DNA from: Chlorops oryzae
Lineage: Eukaryota; Arthropoda; Insecta; Diptera; Chloropidae
Reading direction: 5' to 3'
NCBI GenBank assembly: GCA_020466095.1
Contig: CM035807.1
Coordinates: 113,103,786-113,167,785, forward strand
Length of the DNA stretch: 64,000 nt
Shown: piece after piece, positions 32,506 to 44,580 of the stretch
Position numbering within the stretch: position 1 is the first letter of the stretch
Layout: each line of letters starts with the position of its first letter
Made by a program: the position numbers and the translations under genes
Notes under the pieces: model-generated
Seen by the model: only the letters and a program-made list of their open reading frames with translations
Told to the model about the DNA's origin: nothing
Databases searched by the model: none

Positions 32506-32993
32506 GTGTGACCACTTGCCCCTTTCACTCGGGACATTTCCCATTTTCGGCAAATGTCCCGTGGTCCCGTATGTTCACTAAATGTCCCTGAATTTTTTGA
32601 CTTGCTTAAACAAACTCCAAAGATGGTTTAAAAGATTGCTGCTGACGAAAAATACAAAAAGTTATCATATTTGCAGTTTAGCATTTCAAAAAAATCTTGT
32701 ATTAAAAATTAAATATATTGAAAAATGCGTTAAAAGTTGAACAGGTTTTTTTTTCTTCAAAATAAAACATTTTAGAGGCGATTTTCCCTTTTTCCATAAT
32801 AAAAAAAAAAATGCTAGAAGGCAATAAAAATTTAGTACATCCATTTTTAATGGAAAAATATCCCCTTATTTTAATTCAAAATTGTCCCAAAAATGGTCCC
32901 TATTTTCAATGCTAAGTGTCCCCGATTTTGGCCAAATGTCCCCAGATTTTTTTGCCAATGTCCCCAGTTGCCGCCAAAGTGACCTGGTCACAC
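32506..32993. mobile_element. 488-bp TA-flanked element rich in AATGTCCC words
   Basis: TA, then GTGTGACCACTTGCCCC at the left; TGGTCACAC then TA at the right. Both sub-terminal regions contain several copies of the short word AATGTCCC (left: ACATTTCCC, AAATGTCCCGTGG, AAATGTCCCTG; right: AAATGTCCCCAG, CAATGTCCCCAG). This resembles repeated transposase-binding sites. No transposase frame. Confidence 0.6.
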
Positions 32994-32995
32994 TA

Positions 32996-34458
32996 TATAT
33001 GATCTATGTTCGGCTAGGAGAGGAGGACAGCTGTAAGTAAGTAAGAAAGTAATATGACCAAAGATGGAATATTCAATTATAGCAGTTTTGAACCCCTAAA
33101 TGAGTTCATTATGAGGTTAAAAATTCACATTAAGGCTCATGATTCATTTGTAAATAACATTCATTGTAATTACATATTCAATGCTTCGAAAAATTTGAAA
33201 ACAAAGAAGATAATGATCATGAGGTTTCAGTTAAGAGATTACCAAAAATATTTCTGAAGGACATTTACTTCACTTTTGGTACCTGTGATCCTATCATTTG
33301 TTCCACTGACGATTTCATTTTGATAACATTTTGATTCCAAGGAAACACATCAGAATATCATTTCGATTTCAGAGCACTCAATAAAAGTTTATAAACAAAA
33401 AGGAATCTTATGATTAGTTGAAAAAGGAATTAAAAGAGTCTTTTGTCTAATTATGAAATAAGATGGCCATCTCATTGCAGTTCGTTTAGTTAATCTATTA
33501 AAAAAATATTGATTTATACGTTTCTAAAGCTCGAAAGGATAGCAATAGAACAAATCAAATGATATGAAATGAAATGGAATGAAAAAACTTACTTCAAATC
33601 CTCTTATCAAGCAAAATAGGTTTTTTTTTGGGGCTTAAAAGGACAACTTTCTATCTACTCTTTCAAAATTGTTCATAGTAACGAGATTGAAATGAGAATC
33701 CTTTGTAAAAACCCTTGTTGCAGCATCGCAGCGACTCGTTTGAGTGGCCCAAAGGCAATTCACTAAACATGCCATGAACATTGTGAAGGAAAAAAAAAAT
33801 AAAAATATATACAACTAAATTAAGCCGAGGAAGTCCGCAGCCCAATTACAAACTCGTTATCGATTTTACCACATACAGATGTTTAGATATATATCTATAT
33901 ACAATAGATAGAGGTACATATAAATATATATATATATCCCCTTTTATCCCTTTCATAGGCATTTTTGCATGGCACAATGAATAACCTGCTTTGTATCTGT
34001 GGACAAAATCAAAGTAAGCATCAGAAGGTACTTATGTCCGTGTATGTTGGCCTGTTAATGTGTGCGATTACGAAGACCTTCAGCATTTACAAAATAACTA
34101 ATCCGACTACTAATTGTAAGCTCTAGTAATTATCTGTAAAATGACCATTAGGCGATTAGGGTATTGTATGAATGCTTATTGTTGGCATGCATTGCCGTTT
34201 ATTGGCGCAAATGTTGACAACAACCTAATCGGATTCTTGTTAAAGAGATTCTTTTATTTTCTCCTCATTTTTGTATCTGATTCGAAAGTTGTTTATTTAA
34301 TTGAACATTCTAGATACATTCATAGGTACATTGGCCATTGGTAAAGCGAACGAATGATTCATGTTGAAAAAAATTGATTAATTCTTTTACTCTTTGTACC
34401 TTGTTTCTAGGACGTATCGAGTCGAAATAGCTTTGTGTGTGTGTCTCCCTCACTCTGT
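32996..34458. other. AT-rich spacer, no gene seen
   Basis: Mixed low-complexity DNA, with (TA)n near 33890-33940. No gene or repeat recognised. Confidence 0.4.
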
Positions 34459-34560
34459 CGTTGGGGTTGTGAGTCTGGCTGGGTGGTTGTGAGTCTGACT
34501 GGGTGGTTGTTCGTGGTCGTTGGGGTTGTGAGTCTGGATGGGTGGTTGTTCATGGTCGTT
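34459..34560 (+). repeat. G/T-rich minisatellite
   Basis: Four imperfect units of GTTGTGAGTCTGGCTGGGTG type, separated by TCGTTGGG or TTCGTGGTCG links, ending at CATGGTCGTTG. Strand-biased G/T composition, non-coding. Confidence 0.7.
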
Positions 34561-34873
34561 GATTATATCAAAAGCTTACACATCGCCCTGAGTATACTTA
34601 TGTGATAATATATCAAAATCATATTGAAAAGAGTTTTACTATTCGTTCTCTCCAAAACCGTTCGTTTTATAACAAGTGGGTTACGTTGAAAAAATGCCCT
34701 AAATATGATAAGAAAATGCCTATAGAGTAATGGAAAAAAAAACCATTGAAATCTTCAAATCCATTTCCCCAAAGTTTCCCTAATTTGCTGACTGAAAATT
34801 AGATGCATTTAGATTGGATAGAATTTAGGACAAATTTAAACACGCAGCTTATTTATTGTTGCGTTTCCTACAG

Positions 34874-34988
34874 ACACTTGAGCACGTTCACGGGGCGGTG
34901 TGTTCGGCGGTTTTCTGTGAAAAATACCCCCACGAATAATGAGGTTCCACCGGAATCAGAACACTTCTTCCAGCTTAAGTGCATATAA
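34874..34988 (+). CDS. Candidate terminal exon
   Basis: A good acceptor (GTTGCGTTTCCTACAG, ending 34873) opens a frame reading HLSTFTGRCVRRFSVKNTPT and then NNEVPPESEHFFQLKCI to TAA. Its base composition is less AT-rich than its flanks. No family recognised and no upstream partner exon assigned; the open frame continues 5' of the acceptor, so splicing is not required. May be chance. Confidence 0.22.
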
Positions 34989-35106
34989 TATTTGAATTCG
35001 AGGAGAAAGTTGTTGAAATGCATTTTGGTGGCCATTGAGCGTTTAAAAATAGACACGAAAACGCCAAAAGTTGATTTTTAAAATTTTTATTTGGTGGTTT
35101 TTCTAT

Positions 35107-35219
35107 GGGGCTATCTCCAGCTCTGTCAGAAATTAAAAACTTCCGAAAGTTTCTGATTCATTTCTGAAGCGTTTTTTTGTATGAAGCTTTCCATTTCTGA
35201 CAGAGCTGGAGATAGACCC
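35107..35219. mobile_element. 113-bp palindromic MITE
   Basis: A perfect 22-bp inverted pair: TATCTCCAGCTCTGTCAGAA then AT (35112-35133), with its exact complement at 35193-35214. It is extended outward by GGGGC and GACCCT. Related to the degenerate element at 17424-17556. Arms and spacing suggest an hAT-type or similar MITE, but no target duplication was established. Confidence 0.75.
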
Positions 35220-35995
35220 TAACAATATTTGATATATTTGTCTCATTTGGAAGGTATTAATACCCATCCTGTAACGTTAGTACCAAATATGTGTAGCCTC
35301 GAAATTTTCTACCCTTTATAACCATGCAATACCTTACATTTAGCTCTATCTATCTTATAAACAATTTAAGGTATTTTGGTCAGATGGACTTGACAAAACA
35401 ATAAACGACACAGATAGAAATTATGCTATATGTTATGTAGTTATTACGACAAATTTACCACAGGATAATAACACTCACAGCAATGGAGAAAGCAATACTT
35501 GCGATGCAGCAGAATCTCAGTGTTAAATGGTTCGTTTATTTGCCAAAATTTCGAATAATTCGGAAACACTTGGAAAAACACTTGTTAACACGACTTGAAT
35601 ATATATTCTAAAACAGATCCCAAGACAACACCCATTAATGCAAAGTATACTTGAGATTTTCAAGACCATAAAGGATACTCATATGCTGACTTCAGTTTAT
35701 TTATACAAGGTCGCAATCTCACTGAAGATATCTTAAGGAAATTCAAAATGTCCTCTTTGTTAATCAAATTACGAAGCACATGGCACGTGATTATAATAAA
35801 AGATTTAATAAAAACACAAAATTGCGCTACAATCGGTCATATTCGTTTACATAATAATGACAAAAAAATAACTTTTTTACTCGAATTTTCAATATCTTTC
35901 AAATAAATGCGCCCGGTGATCATTTCCGCTTACGTGAGGCCTTCAAAAGGCTTATAAAAGAAGGATGAAATGGTTGTGATTGGTGACTAGTATGC
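35220..35995. other. Spacer, no gene seen
   Basis: AT-rich; nothing recognised on either strand. Confidence 0.4.
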
Positions 35996-36494
35996 CTCGG
36001 ATTTTGAATATGTAAAAAAACTTTTAAAAAAATTTAAAAAATATTCAAAAAAATTCAAAAAAAAAATGAAAAAAATTCAAAAAAACGCAAAAAATTAGAA
36101 AAATTCAAAAAATTCAAAAAAATGAAAAAATGAAAAAATTGAAAAAATTGAAAAATTGAAAAAATTGAAAAAATCACTGTCGAAAAATTGCAAAAGAATT
36201 GATTAAAATATTGAAAAAATTGTTAAAAATTGAAAAACTATATGAAAAAATTGAAAAACAGTTGAAAAAAAAAAATTGAAAAAATGAAGTTCGATTTAAG
36301 TATGCCTATTAAAATGTTGAATTGTCAAATTAACAAAATAAAATGCCTGACTTCAGTGATATAAATATATTTTACATATTCGTAAAAAGCACAGTATTAA
36401 GTGCAAAAAAATTCAATGATATAAATTCATAAATATTCAATTGAATTCAGACATAATGTCCAAAAAAAATTGTGCAAAGTATTCAAAATCCGAG
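35996..36494 (+). repeat. A-rich dispersed repeat family A, copy 4 (most complete)
   Basis: Both termini are present: CTCGGATTTTGAATATG at 35996 and TATTCAAAATCCGAG ending at 36494, an inverted pair of about 15 bp. The interior is A-rich AATTCAAAA/GAAAAAATTG repetition, followed by the family core (TTCGATTTAAGTATGCCTAT, then a stretch with TTGTCAAATTAACAAAA). About 500 bp, no coding frame. The terminus resembles the sub-terminal GCTCGGATTTTG of the hAT MITE at 62654, which may hint at a related transposase. Confidence 0.65.
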
Positions 36495-36742
36495 CTCATA
36501 GAGATTAGAAAAGAATCGATTCTTGACGATTGCCTGTCAACACTCAAAATATCAGTCGAAAATAAGCGAAGTCTACAAATCGCATATAGATTTTATTAGC
36601 ATCATCTTGCCAATTGATTCAGACATATCAGTCCTTCTGTAACGGAAAATTTGACGTGTGCAATTTAATGGTGCAGTTGTTCATCAGAGTACTTGAAAAG
36701 ATGTCGGCTTTTGAAGATCTCTTGTAAAAATTCAAACATATA

Positions 36743-36832
36743 CAGTCGAAACTTTCTATAGCGAACTCCTTTAAAACGAATTTCTTTCTATAGCGAATCC
36801 ACTTCCCTTAAAATTACAGCGAATTGCGACTG
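36743..36832. mobile_element. 90-bp pogo-like MITE
   Basis: TA, then CAGTCGAAACTTTCTATAGC at the left and GCGAATTGCGACTG, then TA, at the right. CAGTCGAA with TA flanks and repeated TATAGCGAA words match pogo/Tigger-type ends. A shrunken relative of 63399-63662. Confidence 0.75.
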
Positions 36833-36999
36833 TAACTGAAAATTCCTGATTTGTTTTTTTTATTTATTTATTTTTTTGCAGCCTTTTCGCGAGCTAAAAA
36901 CCATTTGACTTCGAACTGCTCACTTATGCTTATTTTATCTGTTAATGGATTCCTTGTTACGTATAATGACTTTGTGACATGAGTCGATTTGAAACCACA

Positions 37000-37200
37000 C
37001 ATGGACGATTAAGCGAGCAATCCATTTGCACATTAATGTAAAACCAAAATAGCCGCAAGAATAATTATGTCGGATTTTACGTGGCGTATGCAAATCGGCA
37101 ACTGCATTATGCAAACTGCGGTCAATTTCAATTCAACAACAACTCGATTTTCAATTTAATTAATATTTGCACAACGCTGATAGAATTTCAATGGTGTGGT
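37000..37200. promoter_or_regulatory. Possible enhancer block with octamer-like sites
   Basis: An island of mixed composition with ATGCAAAT (37088) and ATGCAAAC (37109), POU-type octamers. Homeodomain-like AATTTAATTAATATTTGC follows. Non-coding in all frames. Assignment is by motif content only and could be chance in AT-rich DNA. Confidence 0.2.
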
Positions 37201-38635
37201 AAAATGATTTCACCCTCAAGATTTTGTCGAATTGAAAGTTAGATATTTTATTTAAAATGAAACAAACAGAACAATAAGTATCTATTGGAAGTGATTATCC
37301 CGTGAAATCCTTTTTATTATCTGTCTTTAATCCTAATCCGAACTGAGAAAAATAGTCAAAAATATGTTTTATAACATTAAAATATTTCTATACGCTTTTT
37401 AGATTCATAATCTTGATTGGCATTGTGATTTAAGAATTTATTTTGATAAGATTCCTTATCGACTGTTCTTACGTAACCACTCTTAAAAAATTGATTGGTG
37501 TTTTTTAAATATTTTGATAGTATATTGAAAATATGTCGTGCAGAAAATCAGACCGAAAATCTAAGTATCAAATGGTATGAATGCAATGTAAGTATGAATG
37601 GATTTTCCGATTACTCTCCAACTACTTCTTTGACAAGTCACTAGTCCAATATAGTTAAATAGCTTTCAAAATTATGAGCGGCCAATAAAAAATAGCCTTT
37701 TTCACATTAATCTATCACAGGCATCGCCCTCTTCTTTTCAATGGAAGTGGTGAGTATTTTATATATTGAGTATTGAGCATTTTTTACGACTTTGAGAGCC
37801 TTCGTAGACATTCTTTCGAGTTAAGTCTATTTTGAATCTTGATTTTGATGTTCAGACTTCGATCGCATTTTATTAGTCAACATCAGAGTAAATAAAATAT
37901 TCTCCCTTTTAGAAATTAGATGTTCTTATTGCTAGAGAGTTATTTTAATTTTGTTAAATGAAAACAATTTAATAAAGGATATAGCAAAATAAGCATAGTG
38001 ATTCTGCCCCTGAAGCCGATTTCAACTTTAGTTGTTTTGCTGTTTAGGTAAATTCACTAAATTTAATATTCGGGAAGTTTTCGCTCTTGATCTCCTATAG
38101 TGCTTGAATATCCTTAAATAGGGGGTTTTCTAGAGAACATTTAAAAAAAATCATGTCTAAAACAACTACAAAGAAAAAATGTTCATTCAAAAGCGCATAT
38201 ATAGAAAATTACTCAGAAAATATTATAAAAATATTTTTAGGTAAATTTGCTAAAACCAATACATGCTCCCGTGGAAGGATATTTTTCCATGACAATTTGT
38301 TTCTTGTTTGAGGTATGCTACTAGCTTAATTAAAATTTTTAAAAATAGAGTTTTATGCTGAGATTACGTGTGATAAGTTTCAATACGCCCAGGCGCTTGC
38401 AACGTCCTTAAAAATTGCAAGTTAAAAAAAATGTTGCATACTTCTCGGGTATAACTGTGATTGATATGCATCAATATGATTTTGCCGTATAGTCATATCA
38501 TGTGAATTTGTGTAAAAAACAACAAAGAAGAATAAAAAATTGCTGAATCCTACAGAGAAATCGAACCACAGTCCAAATATTCCCTAATTCCACTGAAAAA
38601 TCTAGCTCAAATATAAAGGGTCTGGCGGGTTAAGC
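37201..38635. other. AT-rich spacer, no gene seen
   Basis: Includes CAATGGAAGTG|GTGAGTATT near 37739, which would be a strong splice donor after a possible start codon, but no exon partner was found. Confidence 0.35.
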
Positions 38636-39390
38636 AAAGGCATGCGGCATCATGAAAGGAATTTTTCAAATTTGTTGATTTTTCTATAGGTGCCATCTAA
38701 AAACACTGGGGAGATTATTTTTGAGATTTTTATTTTGAACGGTCCTTGAAATATCGCTGAAAATCCTTCTTTGTTAAGGCTTTTTTCAAAATTTTATATC
38801 TCAACAACCAATTGAGATAGAGAGACGATCTAAGCAGATTCTGTTAGATAATAAAACAAGAAAGCTAAAAAAATTTTTTTTAATTTTTTACACTGAGAAA
38901 ATTTTTTTCACAAAACTAAAAAGAACATTTTGAATATTTTTTTCAGTGTATTCCCAGTTTCCCGCCACTCTATAATTTGTTTTTAGAAACACCCCTTAGT
39001 ATTTGCTTTCATTTAAAAGAAAAAAATATTTCAATCAGATGGCGCAGCAGTACAATATGATACAAAAACACATCACTCATACGCCAAGTCTTAAGTTTAA
39101 ATATATGCAGTTTATTTTTCTAAATATTTCAAAAACTAATATAGATAGAAAGATGAAACAAACGATGAATCATTGTTAACAAAAAAAGAAAGCCAAAAAA
39201 CTTTTTTTTATATTTTACACTGAGAAAAATTTTTGCACAAAAAGGAAAACAAAAATTAGAAAGATGAAACAAACGGTGAATTATTGTTAACAAAACAAGG
39301 AATCCAGAAAACTTTTTTTTATATTTACACTGAGAAAAATTTTTGCACAAAAAAGAAAACAAAAATTAGGCAATTTTTTTCAGTGTATTC
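38636..39390 (-). repeat. Dispersed repeat family B, copy 2, with a tandem duplication
   Basis: Reverse complement of 12590-13312 through both hairpin modules, beginning GCATCATGAAAGGAATTTTT (38645). At 39145-39370 one module is present twice in tandem (unit about 110 bp: AGAAAGATGAAACAAACG, then ACACTGAGAAAAATTTTTGC). This accounts for the duplicated phenylalanine-rich frame on the minus strand. Confidence 0.65.
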
Positions 39391-42041
39391 CGGGTTTTGT
39401 AATACTTTTTTGCTATTGGAAAAACATACCTCTCAGCTTAAACTTTTATTCAAAAGAAGATTCATTTAAATCGACGAATAGCTTCTTGAGATATTTAAGA
39501 AAACGAAACCGATCTACCTTATTACCTATAACTGGAGAAGAATTCAGCCTTGCATTTTTCAAAAAATTCCAGCCATCCAAAGCCCAACACCATAACAGAT
39601 AAAGAGGTAAATAATGATTCTATCTTGCATTGATAGTCTTAATTGCACAAATCAAATCAAACACATAAAATGTCTCTATACGCTAACTGCAACCGTGTTT
39701 TGTGTAGCCTTAAAGGACAAAAAACTTATATGCAGAAGGATTTGGTTTTTCCTATGATTTTCAATTTTTATGGAACAAAGTTCGAAATGCAATAACTTCT
39801 TCATCCATTGCAAGGATTTCGAAAGTAAAGCGAAACAATAAATAAAAGTAAATCAGTTTCAAGCCAATTGGATACCTTAGAAGTTTAATTTGAAGCTTAA
39901 AGAAAGAAAATGTAGAATGAAAAGTCTGCGTATTGAACGTATATACACTTTTTTGTTTTAAATGACCAAGAGGAAGTCAATGACAGTTCTCTGGGTCCTT
40001 TGAATAATTTGCTCTTCGCTTACCTTTATATAAAATTTTGCATAATCATAAAGCTTTTTACGTTTATTGCGCGTTGAAATATTATGCTCACAGTACAGTC
40101 GTTGGCATTACATTAAACCGTTTTCGAAGGCTCTAAGGACCTCTCGGTGAATTTACATTTTTATACACGCTCACCGTTTTTAACGTGTCTTGTAGATATT
40201 GAGGGTTGGGTTTTTTTGTTTTCTTTTATACCTTTTTGACGTTTATGATCTAATATTAATACCCACAGTCAGCCTATTTTGTGAGCGGTCGGTCACATTT
40301 GTCGCAGCACTAATGTCCGATGACTTGGTAAGGATTTCCGCTTCTTAGAGTATCATTTAAGTTATTTATAAACTGCATAACAGGCTGACGTAGCATGTGA
40401 TAATTTGCTGATGTCTTTGACAAACTTTAAGGACCTAGACGACGGTGACGGCGACGAGGACGACGAAGCTGTTAACAACGCCCAAACGAAGAGAATCGAG
40501 TGCAGAGAGCTTTAACATTATGAGCATAAAATTGTGAGTGCTTTTTTTCTTTCTTTTCTTCATTTTGTAATGGAAATTTTAAGCGGAAATGTGTCGAAAA
40601 TTTATGAGTAACTGCAGTTAATAAAATCTAATGGCTGCTTCTCGTTGACTCTCTTACTCTTTTACCCTTTTACTCTTTCAACCCTGTAGCTCGGGTCATG
40701 CAGAAAGGACATAAAGAATTACTGTATGAAGTATGTTACCGTTTGCATTGGCGATTCGAGCATAGCACTCACCTTATATCTTATCGAACCATTTCTTTTT
40801 TATGGAAGATACTGCAACGTGGCTGTAATCGAGTTTCCGGCGTTACGTGGAACTTAAAAAAAAAAACCTCCCCTTTTCATATTGAATACAATATCAGTTT
40901 GATTTAATGACTCTCATGTGATAAATTATGATTTAAGAGAAGCTCGTGGTATAAATTTTCTTCACTCTTTCAGGAGCCCGTAGAAATAAAAAAAAATTCT
41001 TAATGATATGATTCAGTTATTCCTTTAAGATTTTTGCCACTTTCCCGATGTGATGTATGAAATTTTGGTGATATTCCTTTAATAAAATTTCTTTTTGATG
41101 GGAAAAACTTTCACATAAAAAGGACATAGAATTTTCACCCTTTAACATTCATTTACTTTTGGAATGTTAATGGAATTCTTTTGGTACTAACATTATCTCC
41201 ATATTAATCACATTTTATTTTTCACAAATGAATTCATATAAAAAAGGAGATGTTACTTCTTTCTGTTTTTAACATACTGCGTGTGTGTTTGTGTGTGTCT
41301 AGCTGACACTGTTCAGCCGTGTTACCTACTGCATTAGCATACACCATAAATATCAACAAAGTTTAGCCCCGAACACATACAAGCATGCAAACATGCGAGA
41401 ATGTATATACATGCATATGCATAGATATGCTGGAGGATTTGAAAGGAAGCGACGCACATACACATAGAAACATGCGACCATACCATCCGTAGCAAAATGG
41501 CCGTAATAAAAATCTATGGAGCATAACATAAGGTATGGCATTCAGATTTTTTTCCCCAATTTTTTTCTCCATTTTTTTTTTTTTTTTGCACTCCCTTAGC
41601 CATTCAGGCAATGTCGGTCAATTTCATTCGTTGAATGGAAAAATGTACTGTGAAAACAGTCAAAGACCAGAATACACAATATTATGACTGCATAGAAAAT
41701 CAGTTAAATTTTATGCTTAAGTTGAATGGCGGGACGGCGGGACGGGACGGGGGAGGAATTGTGCCGGAACCGAGGGGATGTACATAAACCAGTGTGGTAT
41801 TGTGTGAAGTAATAGTATTTCATTTGGACACAGAATCCCGGTAGTTCTTTATGGGCTTTTTGTGTGCGCTTTAAGTAGAAAAATTTTTTCATTTTTTATA
41901 TGAGAATGGGTGGAAGTTATTAGTTTTATTAATTTTGTTCAGATCGTTCATCAGTATTATAGATTAAGAAGGCCTTGTAGTTTAGTTGAGTGAAATTGTG
42001 GAGATGTATATGGTTGGAAATGCTAATGGTATTACCAGAAA
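39391..42041. other. Spacer, no clear gene
   Basis: Contains a 34-codon acidic small frame at 40411-40515 (MSLTNFKDLDDGDGDEDDEA...) built on a GAC-rich run. Immediately after it comes ATGAGCATAAAATT|GTGAGTG (donor at 40534). Also a G-rich GGCGGGACGGGACGGGGG run near 41729-41753. No gene could be assembled. Confidence 0.35.
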
Positions 42042-42914
42042 CACTGAAAGACTTTTGTGCGTAAATACAACCAATTTTTTAATCAATATAACAAATTCGT
42101 TGTTAAAACTCAGCCTATCACACTTTTTGTTATATTAACAAATCGTTTAATTGCGACAATTACTCGAAGTATTAACAGTCAAAAAAAATTTTCAATTAAC
42201 GATTTGTAATATCAACAACCAAAGATATTAATAAAAATCAACCAATTATTTTAAATAAATAAAAAAGGAAAAAACTGCCTCATCTACATGTTCCATAATA
42301 AAAATTTGAGTCTGCAAAGTCAGTTTACGGAAGATAATTACCAGGGCTCGGATATATATGCATTTTTTAAATTTAAAGCATACTTTATGGAGTAAAAATT
42401 TTGTTCCACTCACATTAAGTTAAGATTCAAATAGATTTTTAACTTCAATAAGAATTTTTATGAAGGTAGAAAAGCCGTTTGAATTGCAACTTCACTAGAC
42501 TTTTTCGCAAAATGTTGGTAAGAAAAGTTTGTCCCCCATAAAGTATGCTTTAAAATTATAAATGCATATATATCCGAGCCCTGATAATTATACATTATAA
42601 CCTAATAAGCATATGTGAGCTAATTTTTTATTATTTTGTCTCTTTTTATATGTAAGTCCGCATAAAGCTAATGAGAATTTTAGAAAAATATTTTTTTTTC
42701 AAAAATTTCAAACAAAAGTTTTGTCAAGTGTTAATACTTTTGGTATTTAATACAACAAAATAATCAACCAAATTTTGGTTCAAAATTTCATATTACGAAC
42801 TTTTACCGAATTTCGTGATTTGTTTGAAATTTTTAATTGGGACAATTAAAAAACCGATGAATCGAGTTTAACAAACGCCATTAATTGGAATTTTTCGTAG
42901 TCAGTTTTTCTGTG
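42042..42914 (+). mobile_element. TA-flanked CACAGAAA element, copy 2
   Basis: 873 bp, running CACTGAAAGACTTTTGTGCG (one substitution in the end) to CAGTTTTTCTGTG, followed by TA. It lacks the 1,478-bp insertion of copy 1 and so shows the nearly empty site (AAGCATATGTGAGC). Carries the nested hAT MITE at 42342-42583. No coding capacity. Confidence 0.8.
42342..42583. mobile_element. Palindromic hAT-type MITE nested in copy 2
   Basis: CAGGGCTCGGATATATATGC at the left and GCATATATATCCGAGCCCTG at the right, perfectly inverted. Flanks GATAATTAC and ATAATTATA keep the core TAATTA, compatible with a mutated 8-bp duplication. Confidence 0.8.
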
Positions 42915-42982
42915 TATGGACGAAGAAAGTAAGCTAGGACCTAGACAGAATATAATTGAAAAAAAAAAAAAATCAAATTTAA

Positions 42983-43206
42983 CCCTCTAGTGCCCACGAC
43001 CGCCTCTAGATGGCCTAAATACTCTTCACAATTCCGCACATCCTTATAAATATTTTAATTTTTTTTTCTTACTTCGTTTAATTCCTGAAACCCCAAAAAT
43101 TTGTCTTACGCAACGAAGAAAAAGATAAATTAAAACAGTTTTCGAGTATGTGAGCAATTATGAAGAGAATTTAGGCCGTCAAGAGGCAGTCGTGGGCACT
43201 AGAGGG
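42983..43206. mobile_element. 224-bp piggyBac-like MITE
   Basis: TTAA on both sides (42979-42982, 43207-43210). Termini are CCCTCTAGTGCCCACGACCG and its complement, with inverted similarity over about 50 bp including TGGCCTAAAT. TTAA duplication with CCC...GGG ends is the piggyBac signature. Non-coding. It sits only 64 bp beyond copy 2 of the TA element. Confidence 0.85.
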
Positions 43207-43210
43207 TTAA

Positions 43211-44321
43211 TAGAAGCAAATAAAAGGTGACTCCTGATTAAATCTCACATCTTCAACCACTTTTATTTCAAACAAGATTGATCCTTCCTACGGTATTAAC
43301 CCGGATTGAAACATCATCGTGTATATCCCATCAAAAATTTAAGGTAATTTCTCACATCCTGTTGCAATTTTCTTGCATTTTCAATTTAAATTCAATTTCA
43401 ATTTCTATAAAAAATTGTCAACTCCACATAAAAGGGGCTTTTAAAAGTCACAATTATGTCGACTCATATGAATAATATGAATAAAAAGCGTGAGTGTTGG
43501 GCTTCTAAAAAAGAGTGACATTTTTGGATGTGCTTTTAAAGAGAATGTTCAATTTTATTTAATTGTTTTTACACAGAAACGTGGCTTTTAAAGGGGAATT
43601 TCTGGAAATTTTTATTATTCTAGTTTAATTTAATAAGCAATATTGAACACTATTTTGCCATTGATAGCGATGATAATATTTATAATGCTCCTATAGAATG
43701 TGAACATTTAGTTTGGGTAAAAAGTAAACTTAATTAGTGCAACTTTTGACACATACATATATGTATGTAGGTATAAATAATCCTTTAAATGGAAATTTCG
43801 GTTTTTTTTCAGTTTTTGGAAAGGTTGCAAAATAGTTTTTAGGCGGATGAAATCAATTTCAGTGGTCCAAAAAATACTATTTAAAAAATTATTTCTATTC
43901 TGAAATTATGAATTCCTAGAAATCGGTCCTAAATCAACTGCTCAATTTTCGTATAATTTTAATAAAAAGAGAAACCTTTGATTTTGATATGAATTGCCAT
44001 TCTGATGAGTTTCAAAGGTAGACCAAAAAGTTATATGTCAAATGAATTTATTGCTTTGATGACTATAACCCAAGTAAGTTGTAATGTATCGGGCATTAAT
44101 ATTCCAGAAGACCATTACGAAAGTCTCTTTTGGTAGAGAGCAAGACAATGTTTTTCTAAATTTTACGTACGAAATCGCAGGAAGATCTTCTAGAAGAGCA
44201 TTTTCTATTGAAAATTAAAATAAAATAAAGTTTAAAAGAAAAGAAAATTGAAATAAATAAAAATTCTGTTCTAAAAACCACATTTGAAGCTTAAATATAG
44301 TAAGGCGGGAAACAAGGTTAC
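43211..44321. other. AT-rich spacer, no gene seen
   Basis: No repeats or gene structure recognised; short frames only. Confidence 0.4.
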
Positions 44322-44580
44322 TCTGACAAGGACACATCCTGAGAGCAAATGAAAATAGCTTGGCAAAAAAAAAAAGGAGATATACGCTACAAATACAAGC
44401 ATTCAGACAGCGAGGGCACCCGAAACATCATCCAAGGACACAATAAAATGGGACCTAGAGACTATAGGACTTTCCTCGGATGATGCAGCCGACAGAACAA
44501 TATGGAGGAACTGGTCACGTTTTGCGGACCCCAGGATAGGCCGGGACACTTGAACACGCAATAAGAAGAAGTACAAGACG
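44322..44580 (+). pseudogene. RTE-like LINE, 3' fragment (copy 3)
   Basis: Aligns to 9244-9486 from GGACACATCCTGAGAGCAAA through ACAATATGGAGGAACTGGTC to the tail ATAAGAAGAAGTACAAGACG. Insertions in an A run and substitutions break the frame. Truncated further 5' than copy 1. The opposite-strand 70-codon frame here is a shadow. Confidence 0.8.
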
